Below are positions 8,488 through 16,723 of a stretch of 64,000 nucleotides of DNA, piece after piece. Origin of the DNA: CALKWS01 sp051020515 (GTDB taxonomy: Bacteria; Actinomycetota; Actinomycetes; Actinomycetales; Beutenbergiaceae); the NCBI RefSeq assembly GCF_051020515.1, contig NZ_CP194857.1:2914001-2978000 (forward strand), written 5' to 3'. A program made the translations under genes and the position numbers. Every line of letters starts with the position of its first letter. The stretch's first letter is position 1. The notes beneath the pieces are model-generated. The model had not been told where the DNA came from. It saw only the letters and a list, made by a program, of their open reading frames with translations, and did no database searches.

Positions 8488-10068
8488 CTACTGGAAGAAC
8501 GTGGAGTTCATCAGGGTTACGTCGCGGACCACCGGGGTGAAGTCCATCCGGTCCAGGACGTCGGCCTGCAGATCGATCCCGGGAGCGATCTCGATCAGTT
8601 CCAGACCCTCGTCGCCGAGGGTGAACACGGCGCGTTCGGTGACATAGAGAACCTCCTGGCCCAACTCGCGGGCCCGGGATGCGCTGAAGGTGATCTGGGC
8701 GACCTCCTCAACGAACTTGTGTACCTGACCTTCGGTCGTGACACGCAACTGGCCGTGGCCGATCTCGAACCTGGCGCCGAGGGCGGTGAAGGAACCGCAG
8801 AAAACCACCCGCCTGGTGCCCTGGGTGATGTTGATGAAGCCGCCGGCCCCGGAGATCGCTCCCTTGGGGCGGGAGGAGTTGACGTTGCCGTACTGGTCCA
8901 CCTCGGCCACACCGAGGAAGGCGATGTCCAACCCGCCGCCGTCGAAGTAGTCGAACTGGTAGGCCGCGTCCATGCTGACCGCGGGGTTGTAGACTGCGCC
9001 GAACTCCACGCCCCCGGCAGGGGTTCCGCCGATGTGGCCGTGTTCGACCGCGAACGCCAATTTCTTGGTCAGGCCGCGTTCGGACGCGATCTGGGCGATC
9101 CCGTCGGGCATCCCGACGCCGAGGTTGACCACCGAGTGGGGGGTGAGTTCCTCGGCGGCACGTTCGGCCACCACCCGTCGCGGCCCCTTCGGCAGCCCCG
9201 GCAGGCTGGTGGCCGGAGCGCGCACCGCACCGGTGAAGGCCGGCTGGTAGTACTGCCGGGAGGTCTGGGGCTGATCCGGGGCGAGCACCACGCCGTCCAC
9301 CAGCGCACCGGGAACCTTCACGGCGTGGGGGTGCATGGCGTAGGCCTCGGTGAGGTACTTCACCTGGGCGTAGACCTTGCCGCCATTGGCCTTGACGGCC
9401 TGGGCCGCGGAGAAGGCCTCCAGCATCGAGGCTTCCTCGGTGAAGGAGAGGTTTCCCAACTCGTCGGCGCAGGTGGCCCGCAGCAGCGCGACGTCCATTT
9501 GTGGCGACGGGTAGAACAGGTACTCCTGGCCCGCCAGTTCCACCAGTTCCACGATCTGCTCGGTGGTCACCGCGTTCAGCCGGCCGCCCTCGACCCGCGG
9601 GTCCACGAAGGTGCGCAGACCCACGCCGGTGACCAGGCCGGGGCGCTTCCCGCCGGTCTCGCGCAGTAACTGGGCGATCACTCCCTGCGGCAGGTTGTAG
9701 GCCTCGATCACGTCGCGCTGGGCGAGGTCGGCCATCTTGGGCGCCATGCCCCAGTGCCCACCGACCACGCGCTTGACCAGGCCCTCGTGGGCCAGGTGGT
9801 TCAGTCCGGTGCTCTCCCGGTCACCGATACCGGAGCAGTGCCAGATGGTCAGGGACGTCGGAGCGGCCTCGGTGGTGAAGCGTTCCTCGAGCGCGGCCAA
9901 CAGCCGGCCCGGTTCCTGCAGGCCTCCGCCGGAACCGCCCACGAAGACGGTGGAACCGGCCGGGATGCGTGCGGCGACCTCGGCCGCGGCCAGCACCGGC
10001 TTGGGACTCCACTGGCCCTTGGGGTGGGCGACGTCGGAGGAAGCGGGAATGGATGGGGCAAGACTCAT
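8488..10068 (-). CDS. Acyl-CoA:acetate/propionate CoA-transferase (family I, YdiF/Pct-like)
   Basis: 526 residues, with alpha and beta CoA-transferase domains fused in one chain. The N-terminal domain carries VFVGGSGGGLQEP; the C-terminal domain has VNLGVGMPDGIAQIA followed by AVEHGHIGGTPAGG, where Glu341 is the expected catalytic residue that forms the glutamyl-CoA intermediate. FGAVYNPAVSMD and GAISGAGGFINI are also family features. It would activate the imported acid as a CoA thioester using acetyl- or another acyl-CoA. Start overlaps the IclR-regulator stop (ATGA at 10065-10068), so it is translated from the regulator transcript. Confidence 0.85.
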   Translation of the reverse strand: MSLAPSIPASSDVAHPKGQWSPKPVLAAAEVAARIPAGSTVFVGGSGGGLQEPGRLLAALEERFTTEAAPTSLTIWHCSGIGDRESTGLNHLAHEGLVKRVVGGHWGMAPKMADLAQRDVIEAYNLPQGVIAQLLRETGGKRPGLVTGVGLRTFVDPRVEGGRLNAVTTEQIVELVELAGQEYLFYPSPQMDVALLRATCADELGNLSFTEEASMLEAFSAAQAVKANGGKVYAQVKYLTEAYAMHPHAVKVPGALVDGVVLAPDQPQTSRQYYQPAFTGAVRAPATSLPGLPKGPRRVVAERAAEELTPHSVVNLGVGMPDGIAQIASERGLTKKLAFAVEHGHIGGTPAGGVEFGAVYNPAVSMDAAYQFDYFDGGGLDIAFLGVAEVDQYGNVNSSRPKGAISGAGGFINITQGTRRVVFCGSFTALGARFEIGHGQLRVTTEGQVHKFVEEVAQITFSASRARELGQEVLYVTERAVFTLGDEGLELIEIAPGIDLQADVLDRMDFTPVVRDVTLMNSTFFQ

Positions 10069-10817
10069 CGGGGACTCACTCCTGTGGTACGTAACAGTTC
10101 CCGGCTGCGGTGAAGGGCGGCCAGGAACCCGCGCCGCCGCTCCGCGTCGGCGCGTTGGGTCGGCGCGGAGACGCAGATTGCGTAGTAGCCATCGGGATCG
10201 TTCTGCATCGGGACGGGAATCCCGACCGACGTCACGCCGGCCTCGTTCTCCTCGTTCGCCTCGGTGTACCCCCGCTGCAGGCTCCGATCGATCTCTGCGG
10301 CCAGGTCCGCCACATTGGTGATCGTGCTCGGGGTGAAACTACACAGTTCCAGGCTCACGATCAGATCGTTGCGCTGCGGCAACGGCAAGGCGGTGAGCAA
10401 GGACTTGCCGATCGCGGTGCAGTGCAGCGGACCACGCTGACCCACGCTGCCCTTGATGCCGAGCATGCCGGGTCCGTGGATCACGTCCAGGTAGATGAAC
10501 TCCTTGCCGATCAAGGTGCCCAGGATCACGGTCTCGCCGACGCTGTCGGCCAGGTCGGTGAGGATGGCGTGCATGTCGCTCAGCCCACTGGAGGCGTGCA
10601 CCGCTTCCACGGCCAGGAACATCTGCGGTCCGAGCCGGTAGGTGGCCGAGGGGGAACGGGTGACCCAATCGGTGGCGACCAGGGTCGTCAGCATCCGGTG
10701 GGTGGTGCTCACCGGCAGGTTCTGGGCGCGAGCGATGGCGCTGACCCCCTGCCCGTGCGGATGCTGCATCAGGTGCTGCAGAACGCGCAGCCCCTTCGCC
10801 AGCATGCTGGTTTCCAT
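10065..10817 (-). CDS. IclR family transcriptional regulator of the catabolic island
   Basis: 250 residues: N-terminal winged helix-turn-helix (about residues 5-65, with LPVSTTHRMLTTL as recognition helix region) and a C-terminal IclR ligand-binding domain (GETVILGTLIGKEFIYLD, GPLHCTAIGKSLL, GYTEANEENEAGVTSVGIPV). It heads the minus-strand series and is divergent from the SDR/AGE/acyl-CoA dehydrogenase genes. A perfect 6-5-6 palindrome overlaps its start codon, which suggests autoregulation and control of both directions. The ligand is probably the imported acid or an intermediate; that is inference. Confidence 0.9.
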   Translation of the reverse strand: METSMLAKGLRVLQHLMQHPHGQGVSAIARAQNLPVSTTHRMLTTLVATDWVTRSPSATYRLGPQMFLAVEAVHASSGLSDMHAILTDLADSVGETVILGTLIGKEFIYLDVIHGPGMLGIKGSVGQRGPLHCTAIGKSLLTALPLPQRNDLIVSLELCSFTPSTITNVADLAAEIDRSLQRGYTEANEENEAGVTSVGIPVPMQNDPDGYYAICVSAPTQRADAERRRGFLAALHRSRELLRTTGVSPR

Positions 10818-10827
10818 GGTGTGGAAA
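10811..10827. promoter_or_regulatory. Candidate IclR-type operator overlapping the regulator start codon
   Basis: TTTCCA-N5-TGGAAA, a perfect 6-bp inverted repeat. The start codon of the IclR gene (10815-10817, read on the minus strand) lies across the left arm and spacer. TGGAAA/TTTCCA half-sites are known for IclR-family operators. It sits about 30 bases from the -10 box of the divergent SDR gene. Confidence 0.55.
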
Positions 10828-10855
10828 GCCCTCCCGGTGAGTAGAAGGTAGACGG

Positions 10856-10861
10856 TAACAT
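10856..10861 (+). promoter_or_regulatory. -10 box for leaderless SDR gene
   Basis: TAACAT lies 6 bases before ATG 10868, placing transcription start at the start codon. No Shine-Dalgarno is needed for that start. Confidence 0.5.
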
Positions 10862-10867
10862 GCAGGG

Positions 10868-11647
10868 ATGATGCGATCCACCCCCTCCGCCGAAGGTCAC
10901 CCTTCGGGTTCCCCAGTGCCCGATGCGTTCGCCCGGTTGGACGACCAGGTGGTGCTCGTCACCGGTGCCGGCGGGGCCCTCGGCACCGCACTGATCAGCA
11001 CGTTGCGCGCGGCCGGCGCCCGTGTGGTGGCCGCCGACCTGCAGGCCGTGCCCACCACCGACGACGGCGTGCACGCCGTGGCTTTGGACGTCACCTCGGA
11101 GGCGTCGGTGCTCACGGGAATGCAAGCCGCTGAGCGGTCGTGGGGCCGCCTGGATGCCGTCGTCAACAATGCCGGGGTGCTGCACGAGGTCGGCGTGGAG
11201 GACGCCCGCGCCGATGAGGTGTGGCAACGCACGATGGCGGTGAACCTGGACGGGGCGCACCGGGTGACCCGGATCGCGGTGCCGTACCTGCGCCGCCAAC
11301 CCTCGGCCGCGATCGTCTCGATCGCTTCCCAACTGGCTTACAACGGTGGATCACAGGCCAGCGCCTACACCGCGTCCAAGGCGGGCCTGCTCGGCCTGAC
11401 TCGCGCCCTCGCCCACGAACTGGGCCCGAATATCCGGTGCAATGCCGTGGCGCCCGGACCGCTGGAGACGGCGATGACGGTCGGCTACCCCGAGGAGTGG
11501 CGCGCCCGTAAGACCGCGAGGATGATCCAGGGCCGGTTCGGCCGCGCCGCTGAGGTGGCCCCGGCGGTGCGGTTCCTGCTCAGCGACGAGGCCTCCTTCA
11601 TCACCGGCCAGACGGTGCACGTCAACGGTGGCGGGGTGATGTCATGA
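10868..11647 (+). CDS. SDR family oxidoreductase
   Basis: 259 residues. After an N-terminal extension of about 25 residues comes the cofactor loop TGAGGALG, then NNAGV, IVSIASQ with the catalytic Ser, YTASK (Tyr, Lys) and a C-terminal TGQTVHVNGGG. The adenine-binding strand VVAADLQ ends in Asp, which favours NAD. First gene of the divergent unit; its stop overlaps the start of the AGE-family gene (ATGA at 11644-11647). I chose ATG 10868 because a -10 box lies just upstream. It may reduce or oxidise the sugar handled by the isomerase that follows. Confidence 0.87.
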   Translation: MMRSTPSAEGHPSGSPVPDAFARLDDQVVLVTGAGGALGTALISTLRAAGARVVAADLQAVPTTDDGVHAVALDVTSEASVLTGMQAAERSWGRLDAVVNNAGVLHEVGVEDARADEVWQRTMAVNLDGAHRVTRIAVPYLRRQPSAAIVSIASQLAYNGGSQASAYTASKAGLLGLTRALAHELGPNIRCNAVAPGPLETAMTVGYPEEWRARKTARMIQGRFGRAAEVAPAVRFLLSDEASFITGQTVHVNGGGVMS

Positions 11648-12912
11648 CCACGCCGATCGCGGGGCTGAGCCAGGAGATGCTCACCGAGGCCGCCCACCTG
11701 TTGGACTTCGGTACCGGCGCGCGGCTGCCCCATGGCGGGTTCGGATGGCTCGACACCACCGGTGTGCCGATGCCCGGGCGCCCGCGGATGCTGTACGTGA
11801 CCTGCCGGATGACCCATACCTACGCCCTCGGCGCGCTCGCCGGTCACCGCGGCGCCACCGAGATGGTGCGCCACGGCATCGCTGCGCTCAACGACGTCTT
11901 CCGCGACGCCGACCACGGCGGATGGTTCACGGCCGTCGATGAGACCACTTCCGAGCCGGTGCAGTCGACCAAATGGGCCTACCCGCACTCCTTCGTGGTG
12001 CTGGCGGCGGCCTCGGCCACCCTCGCCGGCGTGCGCGGTGGGCGGGAACTGCTGGAGGAAGCGCTGGGGGTGTTGACCGAGCGGTTCTGGGATGAGGCCC
12101 AGGGCGCGCTGGTGGAGGAGTGGGACCGCACCTTCACCACACTGAGCCCCTACCGCGGGGCCAACTCGGCGATGCACGGGGTGGAGGCGTTGCTCGCCGC
12201 CGCCGATGCCACCGGCGACGGGCGCTGGGCGCAGATGGCCCACCGCATCTCCGAGCGGATGATCGCGGCCGCCCGCGATCACGAGTGGCGCCTGCCCGAG
12301 CACTACGACGAACACTGGCGGCCCGACCTGGAGCACAACGCGGACCAGCGCGAGGACCCGTTCAAACCCTATGGCGCCACGCCCGGACACTCCTTCGAGT
12401 GGGCCCGGCTGCTGGTGCACCTGGGGCAGGGCGATGCGGACCTGACCGCGGCGGCCGAGCGGTTGTTCCACCGCGCCGTCACCGACGCCTGGGCGGTCGA
12501 CGGCGAGCAGGGGTTCGTCTACACCGTGGACTGGCAGGGTGAACCGATCGTGCGCAACCGTCTGCATTGGGTGCTGTGCGAGGCGCTCGCGGCCGCGAGC
12601 GTGCTGGGTCAGACCACCCAACTGCTCGAGTACCCCACCTGGTTGCAGCGGTGGTGGCGCTACGCGAGGGAGCACCACATCGATACCGTCGGGGGCTCCT
12701 GGCACCACGAACTCGGCCCGGACCTGACCCCCTCCACCCGCATCAGGCCCGGTAAGGCCGACATCTACCACGCCGTGCAGGCCTGCCTGCTGCCGGTCCT
12801 GCTCCCGGCCCGGTCACTGGCCGGGGCGCTTACCGCCACGACCGTGCATCTTCCCGAACCACCTGCCCGCGGGCGCCAACATGCCCGCGGCGCAACCAAT
12901 GGGCCGCAGTAA
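11644..12912 (+). CDS. AGE-family sugar epimerase/isomerase
   Basis: 422 residues, an (alpha/alpha)6 barrel of the N-acylglucosamine 2-epimerase family. Recognisable pieces are RMTHTYALG near residue 60, the GGWF segment, KWAYPHSFVVLA, RGANSAMHGVEALL, KPYGATPGHSFEWARLL with an active-site His, NRLHWVLCEAL and KADIYHAVQA near the end. This pattern is closest to the mannose/sulfoquinovose/aldose-ketose isomerase branch (YihS-like) rather than N-acylglucosamine epimerases. The last about 30 residues are a Pro/Arg/Gly-rich tail. It is translationally coupled to the SDR before it. Exact sugar unknown. Confidence 0.85.
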   Translation: MTTPIAGLSQEMLTEAAHLLDFGTGARLPHGGFGWLDTTGVPMPGRPRMLYVTCRMTHTYALGALAGHRGATEMVRHGIAALNDVFRDADHGGWFTAVDETTSEPVQSTKWAYPHSFVVLAAASATLAGVRGGRELLEEALGVLTERFWDEAQGALVEEWDRTFTTLSPYRGANSAMHGVEALLAAADATGDGRWAQMAHRISERMIAAARDHEWRLPEHYDEHWRPDLEHNADQREDPFKPYGATPGHSFEWARLLVHLGQGDADLTAAAERLFHRAVTDAWAVDGEQGFVYTVDWQGEPIVRNRLHWVLCEALAAASVLGQTTQLLEYPTWLQRWWRYAREHHIDTVGGSWHHELGPDLTPSTRIRPGKADIYHAVQACLLPVLLPARSLAGALTATTVHLPEPPARGRQHARGATNGPQ

Positions 12913-12960
12913 CCCCGAACCGACGCCGCGGACGCGGCCGTCACCCCGAAGGAGAATCCC

Positions 12961-14115
12961 ATGACGGCGCCCGCCGATTTGACCGGAGCCAGCGACGACC
13001 TGCGGGAGATGGTGCGCGAATTCACCGCAGCCCGCATCGCCCCGGTGGTGGCCGAACTCGACGAGACCGAGCGGTTCCCGAGCGAGATCTACCAGGATAT
13101 GGGTGGGCTCGGGCTCTTCGGCATCACCGTTGCTGAGGACGAGGGGGGAGCCGGCGGAACCGTCGCCGACTACATCACGGTGATGGAGGAACTCTCCTAC
13201 GGATACGCCAGCGTGGCCGACCAGTGCGGGCTGGTGGAACTGGTGGCCTCGCTGCTGGTGGCGCACGGCACCCCCGACCAGCGTGAGCAGTACCTGCCCG
13301 GGCTGCTGGCCGGCACGCTGCGCTGCAGTTACGCACTCACCGAGGCCGCAGCCGGTTCCGATCTCGGAGGCCTGGCGACGACGGCACGGCGCGACGGCGA
13401 TGACTGGATCCTGAACGGGGAGAAGGTCTTCATCCACAACGCACCGGTGGCTGACTTCGCGATGGTGCTGGCCGTCACGGATGCGTCCAAGCGCAAGCGC
13501 GGTGGCATGTCGATGTTCCTGGTCGACGTGGACCAGCCCGGTGTGGAGCGCGCTTACACCGAGCACAAGATGGGTCAGCGGGCCTCCCCGGTGGGCGGAT
13601 TCGTGTTCCGGAACGTCCGCCTGCCCGCCACCGCCATGCTCGGTGCCGAGGGCACCGGCTTCGGCGCGGTCCTGTCGGTGCTCGAGAAGGGGCGCCTGGG
13701 GATCGGCGCGCTCGCCAACGGCATCACCCGTGCAGCGGTGGACACCGCCCGCGACTACGCGATCGGCAGGAGTCAGTTCGGCCAGCCGATCGGGGCGTTC
13801 CAGGCCGTCTCCTTCACCCTGGCGGACATGGCCACCGAGTATCAGGCCGCCAGGTTGCTGCTGGAGTCCGGCGCCGCGCGTCTGGACGCCGCTCAGGAGG
13901 CCGGGGTGGCGTGCTCGATGGCCAAACTGTTCGCCAGCGAGACGGCGGTGCGCGCGACCGGGCATGCCGTGCAGATTCTGGGTGGGTCCGGATACATCCG
14001 TGGGGTGCCGGCCGAACGCCTCTACCGCGATGCCCGGGTCACCACGATCTATGAGGGCACCAGCGAGGTGCAGCGCCTGATCATCTCCCGGGACCTGCTC
14101 GGCCGGCTCGCGTAA
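12961..14115 (+). CDS. Acyl-CoA dehydrogenase
   Basis: 384 residues, complete. It has SYALTEAAAGSDLGGLATTA (FAD/substrate middle domain), WILNGEKVFIHNA, RSQFGQPIGAFQAV, and the C-terminal QILGGSGYIRGVPAERLYRDARV followed by IYEGTSEVQR with the catalytic Glu. The start has a good ribosome site (gaaggaga 6 bases before ATG). It follows the AGE-family gene by 48 bases and is the second acyl-CoA dehydrogenase of the island. The motif set is that of short/branched-chain enzymes; the substrate is not known. Confidence 0.9.
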   Translation: MTAPADLTGASDDLREMVREFTAARIAPVVAELDETERFPSEIYQDMGGLGLFGITVAEDEGGAGGTVADYITVMEELSYGYASVADQCGLVELVASLLVAHGTPDQREQYLPGLLAGTLRCSYALTEAAAGSDLGGLATTARRDGDDWILNGEKVFIHNAPVADFAMVLAVTDASKRKRGGMSMFLVDVDQPGVERAYTEHKMGQRASPVGGFVFRNVRLPATAMLGAEGTGFGAVLSVLEKGRLGIGALANGITRAAVDTARDYAIGRSQFGQPIGAFQAVSFTLADMATEYQAARLLLESGAARLDAAQEAGVACSMAKLFASETAVRATGHAVQILGGSGYIRGVPAERLYRDARVTTIYEGTSEVQRLIISRDLLGRLA

Positions 14116-14261
14116 ACCATGCCCTCGACGGGCGCACCTGCCCATCTCTCGTGTGCTCGCCCGAGTCGTCGCTCGGCCGGCTCACCTACGCGACTGACCC
14201 CGACGGTTCGCCCGTGTGTGTCCCATCCCACGGTCTGGTCCGCTGCGGTGCGTGGGCAGGC

Positions 14262-14267
14262 TAAGGT
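14262..14267 (+). promoter_or_regulatory. -10 box for leaderless GNAT gene
   Basis: TAAGGT, 7 bases before GTG 14275, which decides that start over an in-frame ATG at 14119. Confidence 0.5.
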
Positions 14268-14274
14268 CAACGCC

Positions 14275-15204
14275 GTGGATCTGATCTGGCGGCCCCTGAC
14301 CCTGCACGATGTGGCGGCAGCCACGGAGTTGAACAACACCGTGGCCCTCGCCGATGGCACCGGCGCGGTGGTCACCCAGGACGCCCTGGCCGAGTCCTTC
14401 AAGCAACCGAGATTCGATCCGGCCACCGACACCATGAGTGTGTGGAAGGGCGCGGATCTGATCGGCGTGGGCGCGGTGTCCAGCCGCGAAACGCTGGTGG
14501 AGGGCAAGGCCCTGATGGGCACGCACGGGCACATTCACCCCGCGCACCGCCGCCAGGGTCTGGGCACGCAGTTGCTCACCTGGTTGCAGGAGCGGGCCTT
14601 GGCTCTGGCTGCCGAGCGCTTCCCCGGTGAGCCGGTGCGGTTGCGCACCTCCGGGGGCCCGGCCGACTCGCCCACCCAGCGCCTGTTGGAGGCTTTCGGC
14701 TTCACCCCGGACAACTACTTCCTGACCATGGAGGTGGACCTGGCCTCCTGGACCGACCCGGGCACGGTGACCCGCGCCGTCGCCCCGGATGCGGCGATGC
14801 AGGCTGCGACGCGCGAGGCGCACAACGACTCCTTCCGCGACCACCGCAACCACAGTGAGATCTCCGCCTCGGACTGGGAGCACTTCGCCACCATGTCCAC
14901 CGTGCGGCCGCACCTCTCGCGCGTGATCCTCGACGGCGACCGGGTGCTGGCCTACGCGATCGCGGGGGAGTACCAACCCGGGGTGGTGCACATTAACCTG
15001 GTCGGAACGCGCCGGGAAGTGCGCGGCCAGGGCCTGGCCAAGGACGTGCTGATCTCGGCACTGCGCGCGGCGCGCGACGCCGGGTACCGCGTCAGTGAAC
15101 TGGAGGTGGACTCCACCAGCCCGACCGGCGCCGACCATCTCTACCGCTCGGTGGGCTACCGGCAGGTGCGGGTGATCTCCCGCTACATCCGCGACGTCGG
15201 CTGA
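14275..15204 (+). CDS. Tandem GNAT-domain N-acetyltransferase
   Basis: 309 residues with two GNAT domains. The acetyl-CoA loops are HPAHRRQGLGTQLL (first domain, about residues 90-103) and RREVRGQGLAKDVL (second domain, about 245-258). A double-GNAT protein of this length resembles mycothiol synthase in architecture, but I see nothing that specifically proves MshD, and many actinobacterial relatives are uncharacterised. The GTG start follows a -10 box by 7 bases, so the transcript is probably leaderless. Isolated, with no obvious operon partner. Confidence 0.78.
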   Translation: MDLIWRPLTLHDVAAATELNNTVALADGTGAVVTQDALAESFKQPRFDPATDTMSVWKGADLIGVGAVSSRETLVEGKALMGTHGHIHPAHRRQGLGTQLLTWLQERALALAAERFPGEPVRLRTSGGPADSPTQRLLEAFGFTPDNYFLTMEVDLASWTDPGTVTRAVAPDAAMQAATREAHNDSFRDHRNHSEISASDWEHFATMSTVRPHLSRVILDGDRVLAYAIAGEYQPGVVHINLVGTRREVRGQGLAKDVLISALRAARDAGYRVSELEVDSTSPTGADHLYRSVGYRQVRVISRYIRDVG

Positions 15205-15274
15205 TCGAATCGCACCGCCGATATCGCGTGCGGGTTGCAGGTCCGATCCGGCCACGATCCGGGTTCAGGTGGGG

Positions 15275-15280
15275 CACGAT
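15275..15280 (+). promoter_or_regulatory. -10 box for leaderless pRiA4b-like gene
   Basis: CACGAT, 6 bases before GTG 15287. It supports GTG 15287 rather than the in-frame ATG at 15269. Confidence 0.4.
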
Positions 15281-15286
15281 GGGGCG

Positions 15287-16705
15287 GTGCCCACCACCTA
15301 CCGTGTCCGGGTCGACCTGGACGATGTCACCCCGCCGATCTGGCGGGAGGTGCGCATCGGTGCCGACAGACCGCTCCCGGTCCTGCACTGCGTGCTGCAG
15401 GAGGCGATGGGGTGGATGGATACCCATCTGCACGCCTTCCGCCGTACCGGTGCCGGCGGCCAGGTGCAGGTCTGGCAGGAGTCCCCGGAGGTGTTCGACT
15501 CCCCCCTCCCGGAAGCGCCCTCGGTGCAGGAGGAAGCCGAGGCCTCCGTGGCCGATCTGCTACCCGGCCAGGGGGCGCAGGCGACATACGTCTACGACTT
15601 CGGGGACGGTTGGGAGCACCGCCTCACCGTGCTGGAAGTCACCGAGGAGGCACCCGCCGACGACGCGGCGCACGTCTTGGGCGGAGAGCGCGCCGGTCCA
15701 CCGGAGGACTGCGGCGGAGCCCCTGGCTACATGCACATACGGCGGAACCTGACCGCACTGGCCCAGGACCCCGATGCCGATCTGGAGGAGGCGGACCGAG
15801 AGGTCATCCACCTCACCTTCGGCTCCCGGGAACCGGCCCGGATCCTCGCCCTGCTGGACCGTTTCGACGTCCGCACCGCAGACGCCCGGGTCCGTGCCGT
15901 CACCACCCCCCTTCCCCCCATCGGTGCACCGTTGTCGCAGGTGATGGCCGAGGCGGAGGCCCGTGGCTCGGTGCTGCTGACCCGGATGGCCCACCTGGCG
16001 CGTCTGGATCACACCAACCGGCTTGACCCGGATGCCTGCGCGGCGATGATGGACCCGCTCATCTGGTTCCTGCGGCACGTGGGCACCGACGGTCTGCGGC
16101 TGACCTCCGCCGGACTCCTCCGGCCGGCCGATGTGGCGGCCGTGGCACAGCGGCTGCAGTTGCAGCGGGAGGGTCCCGGCACCCACAAGCGGGAGTCCCA
16201 CTCGCCCCGGGTGACCGAATTCCGCGAGATGATCCAGGCCCCGGGTTTGGCGCGCAAGGCCAAGGGCACGCTGTCGGTGACCGCTGCCGGCAAGCGTCTC
16301 ATGGCCGACCCGGTGGCGCTGTGGCAGCACGTGGTGGGCCGGCTGCCGCTGGGCCGCACCGAGTTCGACCGGGCCTGCGCCATCGTGATGATGCTCGACC
16401 TGGCCGGGCAACCCGTGGCGGAGCCGGACGTGGTGACGCACGTCGATGTCCTGGAACCGGCGGAGCAATCCGACCGGCTGCGCAGGGAGCGGTCCCGGGT
16501 TGACCACAGACTGGCCGATGCGGTCTCGGCGCTGGGCTGGCGCACCGATGAAGGTCTGGTCGACGGGCTCGACGTGCGCCTGGGTGGTTACCTGACCCGG
16601 ACGGTGCTGCGACGCTGTGATGTGCTCCCGCGCTATCGCGGGGACCTGCTCTGGACCCCCACCGCTCACGGGCGAGAGTTCCTGGTCGCCGCGCTACGCG
16701 CCTGA
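15287..16705 (+). CDS. Plasmid pRiA4b ORF-3 family protein
   Basis: About 472 residues. The N-terminal 180 residues match the pRiA4b ORF-3 domain: TYRVRVDLDDVTPPIWREVRI, LPVLHCVLQEAMGW, YVYDFGDGWEHRLTVLE and the cysteine-containing PPEDCGGAPGYMH. The C-terminal about 280 residues are helical with no clear domain (RMAHLARLDHTNRLDP, WQHVVGRLPLG). The molecular role is unknown; the domain is widespread in actinobacteria and occurs on mobile elements, but I see no mobile element here. The start is decided by the -10 box 6 bases upstream. Confidence 0.8.
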   Translation: MPTTYRVRVDLDDVTPPIWREVRIGADRPLPVLHCVLQEAMGWMDTHLHAFRRTGAGGQVQVWQESPEVFDSPLPEAPSVQEEAEASVADLLPGQGAQATYVYDFGDGWEHRLTVLEVTEEAPADDAAHVLGGERAGPPEDCGGAPGYMHIRRNLTALAQDPDADLEEADREVIHLTFGSREPARILALLDRFDVRTADARVRAVTTPLPPIGAPLSQVMAEAEARGSVLLTRMAHLARLDHTNRLDPDACAAMMDPLIWFLRHVGTDGLRLTSAGLLRPADVAAVAQRLQLQREGPGTHKRESHSPRVTEFREMIQAPGLARKAKGTLSVTAAGKRLMADPVALWQHVVGRLPLGRTEFDRACAIVMMLDLAGQPVAEPDVVTHVDVLEPAEQSDRLRRERSRVDHRLADAVSALGWRTDEGLVDGLDVRLGGYLTRTVLRRCDVLPRYRGDLLWTPTAHGREFLVAALRA

Positions 16706-16723
16706 GCCGCATCCGGCACCTGC

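Noticed and set aside
11485..12771. 428-residue minus-strand open frame
   Set aside because: Shadow of the AGE-family gene with no family match.
14275..15204. Firm assignment as mycothiol synthase MshD
   Set aside because: Double-GNAT layout and length fit, but I cannot see MshD-specific residues; left as GNAT protein.
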